Shown here in pieces: positions 26,225-37,093 of a stretch of DNA of 64,000 bases. A program made the translations under genes and the position numbers. Source of the DNA: Gemmobacter sp034519525 (lineage in GTDB: Bacteria > Pseudomonadota > Alphaproteobacteria > Rhodobacterales > Rhodobacteraceae); contig JAXHOJ010000048.1 in NCBI GenBank assembly GCA_034519525.1, positions 38,937 to 102,936 of the forward strand, written 5' to 3'. Numbering within the stretch: position 1 is the stretch's first letter; each line of letters starts with the position of its first letter. The notes under the pieces were generated by a model. It worked only from the letters and a program-made list of their open reading frames with translations, was not told the DNA's origin and ran no database searches.

Positions 26225-27258
26225 TCACGTGGTTGATGGCCCCAACACTGCACCGCCAAGGCGGCTGTAGGCCGAGCGGACACTTTCAAAACCGAAGGGC
26301 GCGCGCAGAAACCCCGGCGCTTTCGGGATACCGGGTGCGGTGAAGCGCGAGATCGGGTACCCGCATGGCCACACTTCGCTCCCCGACGAGAAGCGGGCGA
26401 GCTTGCCCAGCGTCTGCAACCCCAGCTCTATCGCGCCAAAGCCCTTGGCCGTCTGGAATTCGGCGGCAGAGCTGAAAATCATCCCCAGCGTTACCTTCGT
26501 TGCACCCTCCGCATCTTCAAACAGCGCCCAGGCATCGGCATGTTTCGGGCCGTTTTCCCCCCAGTGCAGCGCATAGGTGATCCGGTTTTCTGTCTCGATC
26601 TCGCCATATCGGTGGTGGTTTGGAAAAACCGTGCCATCGGGGGCGATCATGTCGAAAACCCATTCGCCGCCGCAATCGCAGGTCGATGCGCTTTGTCCGG
26701 CATGAAAACCCATCCGGCCCCCACCAGCGCGGCAGGGTTTCGGGGTTCATCCACGCCCCCCAGACCACCGGCCGTGGTGCCCCGATCAGGCGCTGCAGGA
26801 TCATCGTCCGCTCGGCCACATGCGCCAGATTGTCCAGACCAGCCTCAAAGCCCTGCCGGTAGCCCTCTGCCATATCAGCCGCCAAAGATGAAAGCTGCAC
26901 CGTGACCACCAGACGGCTGCCGGCACCGACACCGTCAAAATCTGCCGTCACCAGCGCTGCCGAATGTGTCACGCCATCGGCAGAGATCACCTCGTAATTC
27001 ACGCTGCGCTGTGGCGGCACAAGGTCCAGCCAGCCACATTCACAGCGGATATCGGCTTGACCCGCGACCTTGCAAAGCGAGATCTCGCGCCCGCCAACCC
27101 GGGTGTCAGACTCCAGAAACACCACGGTGACAGAGGGGGCGGGTGCCGCCCAGACCGCCCGCGCGGCAGGTGCGGGGCAGTCCAGGCCTGCCACAACGTT
27201 CCAATGGGTGCGCGCCACCCGCCGCTCGGAACGTCAGCATGGCAAAGCGGCCGGTCAT
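26225..27258 (-). CDS. Tandem SRPBCC/AHSA1-domain protein (frameshifted)
   Basis: Two consecutive AHSA1-like START-fold domains read without a stop between them. Domain 1 pieces: TLWQAWTAP, WAAPAPSVTVVFLESDTRVGGRE and VVTVQLSSLAADMAEGYRQGFEAGLDNLA. Domain 2: GAPRPVVWGAWMNPETLPRWWGPDG and, after a frame change near 26690, GGEWVFDMIAPDGTVFPNHH and GFGAIELGLQTLGKLARF. At least three frame changes are needed, two near the N-terminus (about 27160-27220). ATG at 27258 overlaps the upstream stop (ATGA). The last 50 residues (to 26225) do not look like family sequence. Role unknown; such proteins often pair with ArsR regulators. Confidence 0.6.
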
Positions 27259-27732
27259 GGCATCAGGCCCTTGGCATAGGTTTCCAGCTGCGTCACCACA
27301 GTGCCCCAGCCATCGAAAAAGCCCATATCCTTATGGGCCTTGCAGCTGTCTGCATTGCGGTGACGGGCGATGGCCGTATAGGTCGTGCCGCCGCCCGGCG
27401 CATCCGACAGCAGCAGAATTGCGGTCATGAACGGCTCGGGCGCGGGTTTCCAGCCTTCGGTATAGGCATCGGTGAACACCAGCTTTTCGCCCGGCACCAC
27501 CTCCAGGTAGACACCCTGATTGTCCATCACATGGCCCTCGACATCGAAGGTGGTATTGAACCGCCCGCCCACCCGCAGGTCGATATCCACCGCAGTTACC
27601 TTATGCGGCGCGGGAATGAAGAAATGCGGGGTATACGGGATCTGGTCCAACATTCCCCAGATCAGTCGCACGGGGCACGGCCAGCGTTCGGGTAAAGCTC
27701 AGGTCGGTGCCGGGATCCAGTTCCAGATTCAT
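27255..27732 (-). CDS. SRPBCC (AHSA1-like) protein, one frameshift
   Basis: Expected about 158 aa START-fold protein. The N-terminus MNLELDPGTDLSFTRTLAVPR starts at the ATG at 27732, which overlaps the arsR stop. A one-base change near 27670 then joins LIWGMLDQIPYTPHFFIPAPHK, followed by VGGRFNTTFDVEGH, VFTDAYTEGWKP and DMGFFDGWGTVVTQLE. The total span of 478 bases (3n+1) fits a single-base insertion. Middle gene of arsR-SRPBCC-SRPBCC. Confidence 0.75.
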
Positions 27733-28070
27733 TCCTCGCGCTCCTTCATCAATGTCATCACATAATGGTCCAGCCGATCGAGCCGGGCTTCCCAGATGGC
27801 CCGCTGTTCATCAAGCCATGTCCGCATCGGCACCAGCGCCTCTGGCACCATGGCGCAGGTGCGCACCCGCCCGTCTTTCGACGTGGCGATCAGCCCTGCC
27901 TCCTCCAGCACGCCAAGATGCCGCATCACGGTCGGCAGGCGCAGCCCGGTCGGATGGGCCAGCGCGGTCACCGGGGCCGGCCCTTCGGCCAGACGCGACA
28001 GGATCAACCGGCGGGTCGGATCCGCCAGCGCCTGAAAGAGCCGGGAGAGATCTGGGTCATGCTTAGCCAT
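27729..28070 (-). CDS. ArsR/SmtB-family regulator
   Basis: 113 aa winged-HTH repressor: RLFQALADPTRRLILSRLAEG, PTVMRHLGVLEEAGLI, then MRTWLDEQRAIWEARLDRLDHY typical of the ArsR subgroup coupled to AHSA1 genes. It lacks metal-binding Cys clusters. ATG at 28070 chosen because it gives standard length; the extension to 28112 crosses the promoter. Probably represses its own operon. Confidence 0.87.
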   Translation of the reverse strand: MAKHDPDLSRLFQALADPTRRLILSRLAEGPAPVTALAHPTGLRLPTVMRHLGVLEEAGLIATSKDGRVRTCAMVPEALVPMRTWLDEQRAIWEARLDRLDHYVMTLMKEREE

Positions 28071-28078
28071 GGAGCTAA
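28063..28078. promoter_or_regulatory. Candidate ArsR operator over the arsR start
   Basis: Inverted repeat TTAGC-CATGGA-GCTAA includes the arsR start codon; a further AGCTAA copy lies at about 28118. Placement suits autorepression. Confidence 0.4.
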
Positions 28079-28299
28079 CTATATACAGGACACGCCCGGG
28101 CGCAAGAAACACTTCGCGATTCAGCTAAGTATTTGGCCCAAACCTGCCAACCCGCTCGGGCCAGAAGCCAGGACAAAACCATAATATACATTAAAATCAG
28201 AAATTTACCTGCCCATAATTCTCGGGCGGGCGCATCATGCGACCGCCAACACCTCGGGCTGATGGTGCGCCAAATCAGGTAAATCACCAGCATGGCAAT

Positions 28300-28352
28300 A
28301 TGCCGACGGCCGAAAACCTGCCGTCGGCATGAAGGCGGGCTGCGCAGCCCGC
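28300..28352 (-). terminator. Two stem-loops downstream of the GH9 gene
   Basis: Palindrome GCGGGCTGC/GCAGCCCGC (28335-28352) lies two bases beyond the cellulase stop, followed by ATGCCGACGG/CCGTCGGCAT (28300-28309, 28321-28330). Neither has a long T-run, but as a pair they probably end or protect the message. Confidence 0.55.
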
Positions 28353-28354
28353 GA

Positions 28355-31207
28355 TCAGAGCAGCGCTTCTGCTGCGGAATAATGGGCAAGCAGCCCCGCC
28401 AGCGCGCCCGAGAATCCGGCGTTGTAATCGGTGGCCACTTCGTTCTGCACATAATCGGTGCGGCTGTCGGTGTAATTGCCCCAGCGATCCGGCCCGCCGA
28501 CCAATGCGCCGGTCAGCTCGTGCAGGTTGTTGGCGCTGCTGCCGATATTGGTGGTGCCCGAGGCCCCGCGATGATGCGGGTTCAGCGGGAAATCATCGCC
28601 AAAGCCCACGAGATAGCTTTGCCCCGACGGATTGTCACCCAGCATGTAGTCGATCTGGTCGGATGCGAATTCGAACAGATCGGCGGCACGCTGCAGATCG
28701 CCCGTGCTTTCCGCCAGATTGGCGCGCTGCACCGCGATGAAGGCCATGTTGGCGGCATAGCGGTTGGCGCCCCAGGCATCCAGCCAGGCCAGCCCGGCAT
28801 TGCTGTCGGTGCCCGGGGTGCGCGGCAGCCCCGTCATCATATGTGCCAGATGGGCATCGACATCGGCCAGATAGCCCGCCTTTCCCGTGACCTCGGCCAG
28901 CAGCATGGCCACGCCGTTCGACTTGTCATCCCAGCCAAGCGCCCAGGTGGTGGAAGCACCGGGGTAATGCGCTTCGGCCTTGGTGAGATAGGCGCTGTCG
29001 CCCGTGGCCTTGTAAAGCCAGGCCGCGCCCCAGGACAGTTCATCCTGATAGCCGCTGAAGCTGTTGTAATAGTTCTGCGCATCCGGCACCGCATTGGTAT
29101 AGGTGCCCTGATAGGTGCTGGCGAAATCGTAAAGCTGGATGGCCTTCTGCAGCAGGGCGTCGGCCTTGGCGATCTGGCCCGCCTCGCGGAACACGATCGA
29201 GCTTGACGCCATCGCCGCCGCCGCCTCGGCTGTCACCTCGGTTCCGGGGGCATTGGCCGTCACCGCATAGGCCGGGCGCGCCATGGTCATGTCTTCGGGG
29301 GCGCCCCAATAGCTGTGATCCAGCCCGCCATTGCCGACCTGCGCATAGAAGATATCATCCGAAAGATCGGCGGTGCCGCGATCATCATAGCAGCGCATCA
29401 GGTAATCGGTCACCCAGTCGAGATGGGTCAGGATGTCTTCGCTGGCGCCCGCGGCTTCATAGCCTTCGCTGTAATCCGCCGCCCCCCAGGCCAGCATCGT
29501 GGCCGAAAACGCCATCGGCAGGTTGAATTTTACATGGTCGCCCGCATCATACCAGCCGCCGGTCAGATCGCGGCCGACATCGGCACCATCGGTCAGCGCG
29601 CTGTCGCCGCGCCAGGAAATCGGGTGATCGTCGGGCAGGGCACCGGAGTATTGCGCATAGTAGAAATCCATCGACATATCGAGCGCCGAGGCATAATCCG
29701 CCGCGCCGAAGCTGCCGGTGCCGCCCGCCGTGCCGCCGCCGTCACCCCCCGTATCGCCGCCGCCCGTGCTGCCGCCGGTATCCGTGCCACCCGTGCCATC
29801 GCTCAGAAAGGCCAGCGACACACCGTTCACCGGCACCGTGCCCGCTGCGGTGAAGCCAAAGCTCTGCACCGCGCCGGGCGCCATGTTCAGCGTCCAGCCG
29901 GTTCCGCCGAATTCCACCCCGCCGCTGGCCAGATTGGTGTAATCCGCGCCCCAGGCGTTGGTCACGTCAAATCCGGCCTCGGCCAGCGCCAGCGTCCAGT
30001 CGGCCAGCGTGGCCCCGGTGGTATTGGTGATGGTGATGCGCCCGTTGAAGCCATTGCCCCATTGTTCGGTCACTTCGAAGCTCACCGAAGGGCTGGCTGC
30101 GCCCGAACCCGTGCCAGTATCGCCACCCGCGCCGCCGTCATCCCCGTTCCCGGTGTCCGGATCACCCGAACCCGCATCATCACCGTCGCCGGTATCGCCC
30201 GGATCGGCATCCCCGCCGCCCGTATCCCCACCACCCGTATCGCCATCGCCGGCATCGCCATCGCTTGTGCCGTCGTCGTCGCCCGGCAAATCATCTTCGG
30301 GCACGTCATCCCCGGGCGGCAGCGTCTCGCCCAGCACATGGGATTGCCCGTCGATCACCGCAACATAGCTGACGGTTGCGCCATCGGGCAGCGCCCCCGC
30401 CCCGTTGAACCCCAGCGATGCGGTCTGCCCCACAGGCAGATTGGTATTGTAGCCGCTGGACCGGATCACCAGATCGCCATTGGCGGCGATATGCCAGGTT
30501 CCGCCCCAGATATTGCTGATGCTGAAGGCGGGGTCACTGATGCGGATCTCGAAAGCCTCCAGCACCTGACCCGAGGTATTGGCCACGTCGATATGCGCGG
30601 TGAAACCGCCGTTCCAGGCCCCACCCGGACGCCAGCTGATCTCTGGCAGGGCGATGCCATCATTCACCGGCGTATCCTCCACCGGCGGATCGTCGACCGG
30701 CGGTTCCTCTGCCGGGGGATCTTCGGCCGGTGGTTCCACAAAGGGCGGATCATCGGCGGGCGGTTCTTCCACAGGCGGTTCCTCGGCGGGCGGATCCTCC
30801 ACCGGCACGTCATCAGAAATATCCCCGGCCGGGGCGCCGATCACATGCGTCACCCCCCCGATGATGGCGGCAAAGCCCACATCTGCCACATCCGACAGCA
30901 CGCCCGCGCCATTGAACCCGATCGACAGCGTGCCGCCCGCCGAAATATTCCTGCTCCAATCCAGCCCCGAGATCAGCAGGCTGCCATCGGCCTGCACCGC
31001 CGCCATGCCGCCCCAGATATTCGACACCGTGAAACCGGGATCGGCAATACGGATCTGGAAATCATCCATCACCTGCCCGGAAAGGTTTTCGATGTCGATA
31101 TACAGGGTAAAGCCACCCTGCCAGACCGAGCCGGGCCGCAAGGTGAAAACCGGCAGCGGTGCCCCGGCACTGCTCTGCTCTGCCCCGAACGGCTGGTTGT
31201 CTGACAT
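28355..31207 (-). CDS. Glycoside hydrolase family 9 endoglucanase with three CBM2-like domains
   Basis: 950 aa. Order (approximate residues): CBM2-like 20-125, Pro/Glu linker 130-187 (EDPPAEEPPVEEPP-type repeats), CBM2-like 190-290, Asp/Gly linker 300-370, CBM2-like 375-470, Gly/Thr linker, GH9 catalytic domain 500-945. Catalytic signatures: GGWYDAGDHVKFNLPMAFS (DAGD Asp pair), NPHHRGAS, and NEVATDYNAGFSGALAG with the acid Glu. Cleaves beta-1,4-glucan. No Sec signal is present after the ATG at 31207 (AAGGTG upstream; GTG at 31216 is an alternative), so the export route is unclear. Monocistronic. GH9 is uncommon in this group, so horizontal transfer is plausible. Confidence 0.9.
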   Translation of the reverse strand: MSDNQPFGAEQSSAGAPLPVFTLRPGSVWQGGFTLYIDIENLSGQVMDDFQIRIADPGFTVSNIWGGMAAVQADGSLLISGLDWSRNISAGGTLSIGFNGAGVLSDVADVGFAAIIGGVTHVIGAPAGDISDDVPVEDPPAEEPPVEEPPADDPPFVEPPAEDPPAEEPPVDDPPVEDTPVNDGIALPEISWRPGGAWNGGFTAHIDVANTSGQVLEAFEIRISDPAFSISNIWGGTWHIAANGDLVIRSSGYNTNLPVGQTASLGFNGAGALPDGATVSYVAVIDGQSHVLGETLPPGDDVPEDDLPGDDDGTSDGDAGDGDTGGGDTGGGDADPGDTGDGDDAGSGDPDTGNGDDGGAGGDTGTGSGAASPSVSFEVTEQWGNGFNGRITITNTTGATLADWTLALAEAGFDVTNAWGADYTNLASGGVEFGGTGWTLNMAPGAVQSFGFTAAGTVPVNGVSLAFLSDGTGGTDTGGSTGGGDTGGDGGGTAGGTGSFGAADYASALDMSMDFYYAQYSGALPDDHPISWRGDSALTDGADVGRDLTGGWYDAGDHVKFNLPMAFSATMLAWGAADYSEGYEAAGASEDILTHLDWVTDYLMRCYDDRGTADLSDDIFYAQVGNGGLDHSYWGAPEDMTMARPAYAVTANAPGTEVTAEAAAAMASSSIVFREAGQIAKADALLQKAIQLYDFASTYQGTYTNAVPDAQNYYNSFSGYQDELSWGAAWLYKATGDSAYLTKAEAHYPGASTTWALGWDDKSNGVAMLLAEVTGKAGYLADVDAHLAHMMTGLPRTPGTDSNAGLAWLDAWGANRYAANMAFIAVQRANLAESTGDLQRAADLFEFASDQIDYMLGDNPSGQSYLVGFGDDFPLNPHHRGASGTTNIGSSANNLHELTGALVGGPDRWGNYTDSRTDYVQNEVATDYNAGFSGALAGLLAHYSAAEALL

Positions 31208-31516
31208 TGCGTTCACCTTGCTGTTGAAACTTCAGGAATGGGCGCCCGAGGATGGGGCACAACGTGTTGATGCCACATAACAACTCCACCCCAGGCTGCA
31301 AGGCAAGCCCTCTCCACACCACCTTTGCAGAAACACTGGAAAGATATCCTCATGCCCGGCGCAGGGGCACAGATCTTACGCGATGCGGCCCATCACGGGC
31401 GTTCGGTCATCACGCCAGACAGACGGCCAACGCCCGCAGACCCAGCCATTGCCGTTCGACCTGACGCCGTCACATATGCCATGGCCTGTGACATCGGCAT
31501 TGTGATCGTGTGACAG
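31208..31516. other. Intergenic region between the GH9 gene and the hup terminator
   Basis: About 300 bp without a convincing gene; it should contain the GH9 promoter. No clear operator seen. Confidence 0.4.
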
Positions 31517-31559
31517 AAAAAATTTCATGTCCCGCCCGTGGTACGGGCGGGACATGAAA
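31517..31559 (-). terminator. Strong intrinsic terminator of the hup operon
   Basis: On the minus strand a 16-bp perfect stem, TTTCATGTCCCGCCCG with CGGGCGGGACATGAAA, 5-base loop, followed by TTTTTT. It begins 88 bases after the hupC stop. Confidence 0.92.
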
Positions 31560-31647
31560 CCTTCATGCCGAACGGTGTCACAATTTCTGCACGGGCGGCC
31601 ACCCATTCCCGCAAATCGCGGCCAGGGCAGTGCGTGCAATCCCCCTG

Positions 31648-32382
31648 TCAGTCGGGGCGATCATCCTTGAAGGTGCGATGGCCGGAGATCATGGTGGAAA
31701 CGATGCTCTGCCGGCTCATGATATCTTCGCGGATCGCCACATAGATGTGCACGATCATGAAGATCACGATCCACCACATGCCCAGATGGTGCAAGGTGTG
31801 CAGCCGCTGGGTGTTCTGCACCCAGGCAATCAGCCAGCCGAACAGATCATGCGGCAGGCTGCCTTCCTGCGCGCCCTCGGCATATAGCGCAAAGCCGGTG
31901 ACGATCATGAAGCCGACGCCCAGGGTGATGAAGAAGAACATGGCCAGCTGCGCCAGCGGGTTATGGCCGACATATTTCTTCGGCTCACGCGCAAGGAACA
32001 GATACCAGCGGATCTCGAACCAGACCTCGGCCCAGAAATGCGCCGACCAGACCGGCACATAGAACATCTGCCGGGCATGGTGATTGCCCACCAGCGCCCA
32101 ATAGACCCGGCCCAGAAAACCGATGGCCAGAATCCAGCCCGCCGCAAAATGGGCAAAACGGATATAGCCGAAGACGAACTGATCCGTCGCCTCGCCGATC
32201 TGCATCGAAGGCGGCGGCGAGCCGATGAAATAGCCGGTCAGGCACAGGGTCAGGATGGCGGCGGCATTGATCCAGTGCCACAGCCGCACCGGCGCCTCAT
32301 AGACATAGATCGAGGTCTGGCGGCTGATGGTGGCGACATCTTCGGGCGCCACATCATGCGCTGCGATGGGGGGTTGCGTCAT
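31648..32382 (-). CDS. hupC: [NiFe]-hydrogenase cytochrome b subunit HupC
   Basis: 244 aa membrane dihaem cytochrome b (HyaC/HupC family) anchoring the hydrogenase and passing electrons to quinone. YEAPVRLWHWINAAAILTLCLTGYFIG is the usual first helix with a haem-ligand His; further His in IRFAHFAAGWILAIGF and LHTLHHLGMWWIVIFMIVHIYVAIRED. It starts four bases after hupE and ends the operon. Confidence 0.93.
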   Translation of the reverse strand: MTQPPIAAHDVAPEDVATISRQTSIYVYEAPVRLWHWINAAAILTLCLTGYFIGSPPPSMQIGEATDQFVFGYIRFAHFAAGWILAIGFLGRVYWALVGNHHARQMFYVPVWSAHFWAEVWFEIRWYLFLAREPKKYVGHNPLAQLAMFFFITLGVGFMIVTGFALYAEGAQEGSLPHDLFGWLIAWVQNTQRLHTLHHLGMWWIVIFMIVHIYVAIREDIMSRQSIVSTMISGHRTFKDDRPD

Positions 32383-32386
32383 GGCC

Positions 32387-32959
32387 CTACCCCGCGATCA
32401 GGTAAAGGCCGGACAGGGCGATGCCTGCGCCAAGTGCCCGCTGCGCCAGCGGTTGCACGGCCACGGCGCGGGCCAGACCAATGCCCGCCAGATGCAGCCC
32501 CGCCGTGGCGATCAGGAAGCCCGCCAGATAGGCCAGCGCATGGCCACTGGCCTCGGTGGCATGGGCATGGCCATGGCACAGCGCGAACAGCGCGATCACG
32601 GCCAGCGCGGCGCGGGTGACGGCTTCGGGCTGCCCCCGGCGCGAGGCCAGCGTCAGCAGGCCAAAGGCCACCACCGACAGCACGATCCATGTTTCGACCA
32701 GCGGAATACCGATGCCCGCCCAGGACAGCCCCGCCCCGGCGGCCATTGCCACCAGAAAACAGGCAGCCCCCTGCCAGAACCGTTCGGGGATCACGAACCC
32801 CGACCACAGGCCGACCGTCAGCATGGCCAGCAGGTGATCGGGACCAAGAACCGGATGCGACAGCCCGGCCATGAAGCCAGAGGTTTCGCCATGGCCGGTA
32901 TGGGCCAGCGCCGGGCCTGCCAGCAGCAGGGCGGCAAGGATGATTGCAGCTTTGTTCAT
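32387..32959 (-). CDS. hupE: HupE/UreJ-family protein
   Basis: 190 aa membrane protein with signal peptide (AAIILAALLLAGPALA) and the His-rich start HTGHGETSGFMAGLSHPVLGPDHLLAML; a second motif CHGHAHATEASGH follows. HupE proteins are thought to carry nickel for hydrogenase assembly. Two adjacent ATGs (32962, 32959); the second is better spaced from GGAGG. Placed between hupL and hupC. Confidence 0.88.
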   Translation of the reverse strand: MNKAAIILAALLLAGPALAHTGHGETSGFMAGLSHPVLGPDHLLAMLTVGLWSGFVIPERFWQGAACFLVAMAAGAGLSWAGIGIPLVETWIVLSVVAFGLLTLASRRGQPEAVTRAALAVIALFALCHGHAHATEASGHALAYLAGFLIATAGLHLAGIGLARAVAVQPLAQRALGAGIALSGLYLIAG

Positions 32960-32973
32960 CATGACCTCCGGGT

Positions 32974-34769
<1,796 letters not shown>

Positions 34770-34773
34770 GGCG

Positions 34774-35859
34774 TCAGCCCTCTACCTTGTCTTGCGATTT
34801 CTTCTGCGCCCGCTTCAGCGCGCTGATGGCGGCATGAACGGCCACCGCGCCGCCCACCACACCGGCGGCCGCCATGCCCACCTGATCGGCATTGGCCTCG
34901 ATCCCGAACTGCTTGATATTGGTCAGCCGGTCGTAGAACGACCCCTGATCCCAGAAGCCGTCTTCGGAACAGCCGATGCAGCCATGCCCCGACTGGATGG
35001 GGAAGCTGACCCCTTCGTTCCAGCGGACGGTGGAACAGGCGTTATAAGTGGTCGGCCCCTTGCAGCCCATCTTGTAAAGGCAATAGCCCTTGCGGGCGTT
35101 TTCATCATCCCAGGCTTCGACAAACTGGCCTGCATCGAAATGCGGGCGGCGATAGCATTTGTCATGGATGCGCTGGCCATAGAACATGGCGGGGCGGCCC
35201 TGCCGATCCAGTTCCGGCAGACGGTCGAAGGTCAGCATGTAGGTAATCACCCCGGTCATCACCTCGGCAATCGGCGGGCAGCCGGGCACCTTGATGATTG
35301 GCTTGTCGGTAATCACCTTGTGCACCGGCGTCGCCCGTGTCGGGTTTGGGGCGGCGGCCTGCACGCAGCCATAGCTGGCGCAGGCGCCCCAGCTGATAAC
35401 CGCCTTGGCCCCGGCAGCGGCATGTTTCAGCTGTTCGACAAAGGGCTTGCCACCGACGATGCAGAACATGCCATCCTCGTTCAGCGGCGGGTTGCCCTCG
35501 ACCGCAAGGATGTAGTTGCCCTTGTATTTCTCGATCGCCTCTTCCAGCGCCGCTTCGGCATGATGGCCCGCCGCCGCCATCAGCACATGGCTGTAATCCA
35601 GCGAGATCATGGAAAGCACCACATCCTTGGCCAGCGGATGCGCCCCCCGGATGAAACTTTCGGAACAGCAGGTACATTCCAGCCCGTTGACCCAGATCAC
35701 CGGGGTGCGCGGCTTGGTTTCCATCGCATGGGCGATCTGCGGCACTAAGGCGGGGCCAAGGCCAAGCGCGCTGGCGGTCAGCGTGCAATATTTCATGAAG
35801 CTGCGCCGGGTGATCCCCTGACGGCGCATGACCTCGTAAAAGGTTTCGATCTGGCTCAT
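34774..35859 (-). CDS. hupS: Uptake [NiFe]-hydrogenase small subunit HupS
   Basis: 361 aa. Tat signal (GITRRSFMKYCTLTASALGLG) carries the complex to the periplasm. Cysteines for three Fe-S clusters are seen in VNGLECTCCSESF, SWGACASYGCVQ, VPGCPPI, DKCYRRPHFDAG, GYCLYKMGCKGP, NACSTVRWNEG and SGHGCIGCSEDGFWD. A C-terminal helix (MAAAGVVGGAVAVHAAISAL) anchors it. ATG at 35859 has GGGAGGGG upstream. First gene of hupSLEC; oxidises H2 into the quinone pool. Confidence 0.95.
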   Translation of the reverse strand: MSQIETFYEVMRRQGITRRSFMKYCTLTASALGLGPALVPQIAHAMETKPRTPVIWVNGLECTCCSESFIRGAHPLAKDVVLSMISLDYSHVLMAAAGHHAEAALEEAIEKYKGNYILAVEGNPPLNEDGMFCIVGGKPFVEQLKHAAAGAKAVISWGACASYGCVQAAAPNPTRATPVHKVITDKPIIKVPGCPPIAEVMTGVITYMLTFDRLPELDRQGRPAMFYGQRIHDKCYRRPHFDAGQFVEAWDDENARKGYCLYKMGCKGPTTYNACSTVRWNEGVSFPIQSGHGCIGCSEDGFWDQGSFYDRLTNIKQFGIEANADQVGMAAAGVVGGAVAVHAAISALKRAQKKSQDKVEG

Positions 35860-36110
35860 GTCCCCTCCCTGTCCTGACCGCTTGAAACGGTGCGCGATTG
35901 GTAAGGGCAGTCTGCGGCAGCGGCGGGAGCAGTTCGACAATTGCGGCATGAATGGGCAAAATGGCCGAAAACCCATGGAAAACAGGCATCTGCATTCTGT
36001 GGTATGCAAAGCCTGCGGCAAGCGGCTGACCAGTTGCCGCAAGGGGCGGCAAGCCGGTTTCCACGCCGCGCCGCGCCGGTGATTCGGCCGGGCCTGTCCA
36101 GCGGTCAGAT

Positions 36111-37024
36111 GTGGCGGCGTATATTGTCGTGGGCAGGGGATCCGCAGGCAGCGCGCTGGCCGGGCGGCTCGCCGAAGCAGGGGCGAAAGTTCTGGTGCGG
36201 GAGGCCGGGCCGAATGACAGCTACCCGCTGATCCATATCCCGGCGGGCTTCGTCAAGCTGATGGTTTCAAAGCTGCTGTATCAATACCGGACCAAAAGAC
36301 AGGAAGCGCTGTATGGCCGTGCGCCGGTCATGCCGCAGGGCAATGTTCTGTGCGGCGGCTCTGTCAACGCGGCGATCTATGTCCGGGGCCAGAGATCTGA
36401 CTATGACGACTGGGCACGAAGTGCATCGGCACATTCGGCTCGGCCTCAATGTCATCCACATTCGCGAAGGTGCAGATGCACTTCGTGCCCATTGTCTTCA
36501 TGGATGGCGATCAGGAACAGGTGAAGCGGGCGGGGGCCACCATCAACCCCTGCGTGCTGCGCCCTGAAAGCCGGGGCGAGATCCGGCTGCGCTCCACCGA
36601 TCCGGCTGCGCATCCGATCATCGACCCGCGCCATCTTTCGGCGCCCGAAGACATGCGGATTTCGATCAGGGCGCTGCATGTGGCGCGCCGCATCCTGGCG
36701 CAGCCCGCCCTTGCCCCCTTTGTCGAACCGTATGAGGCGTTTCCGGGCGATGCGATGCAGGGTAAAGCAGCGCTGCAAGCCTATATCCGGGCGCGGGGCA
36801 AGACCGTCTATCACCCGGTTGGCACCTGCCGCATGGGGCGCGATGACATGGCCGTGGTCGATACTGAACTGCGAGTGCACGGGCTGCGCAATCTGCGTGT
36901 GGTCGATAATTCCATCATGTCGTCGCAGATTTCCGGCAAGACCAATGCCCCGGCGATCATGATCGGGGAAAAGGCCTCGGATCTGATCCGCGGGGTAAAG
37001 CCGCTGCCGCCCTCCAACGCCTGA
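36111..37024 (+). pseudogene. GMC-family oxidoreductase, internally deleted
   Basis: Choline dehydrogenase-like FAD enzyme normally about 530 aa; here about 100 N-terminal residues (AYIVVGRGSAGSALAGRLAEAG, then GNVLCGGSVNAAIYVRGQRSDYDDWA) and about 190 C-terminal ones (VQMHFVPIVFMDGD, RLRSTDPAAHPIIDPRHLS, TVYHPVGTCRMG, VVDNSIMSSQISGKTNAPAIMIGEK). The middle is missing, and a fold-back inversion lies at the junction (36412-36490). The N-terminus begins at a GTG in a region with no ribosome site. Not functional. Confidence 0.85.
36412..36490. repeat. 16-bp perfect inverted repeat at the GMC deletion junction
   Basis: GGGCACGAAGTGCATC (36412-36427) and GATGCACTTCGTGCCC (36475-36490) with 47 bases between, which include the palindrome TTCGCGAA. 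The reverse complement of 36412-36468 reads as GMC-like protein (NVDDIEAEPNVPMHFVP), showing an inverted duplicate-like segment. Confidence 0.85.
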
Positions 37025-37093
37025 TCCGGCCCTAATCGCTTGCCGGGCCGGGGCCGGGATGCGAAACAGGGGGAAAGGAATGCGGGTGATTTG

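Noticed and set aside
30670..30815. Short repeated GC-rich units that could suggest a CRISPR or satellite
   Set aside because: They encode the Pro/Glu linker of the cellulase in frame, with no spacers of constant length.
29315..31204. Long open frame on the plus strand opposite the cellulase gene
   Set aside because: It is the antisense of the GH9 gene, with low-complexity His/Arg/Ala-rich content from GC-biased codons and no family resemblance.
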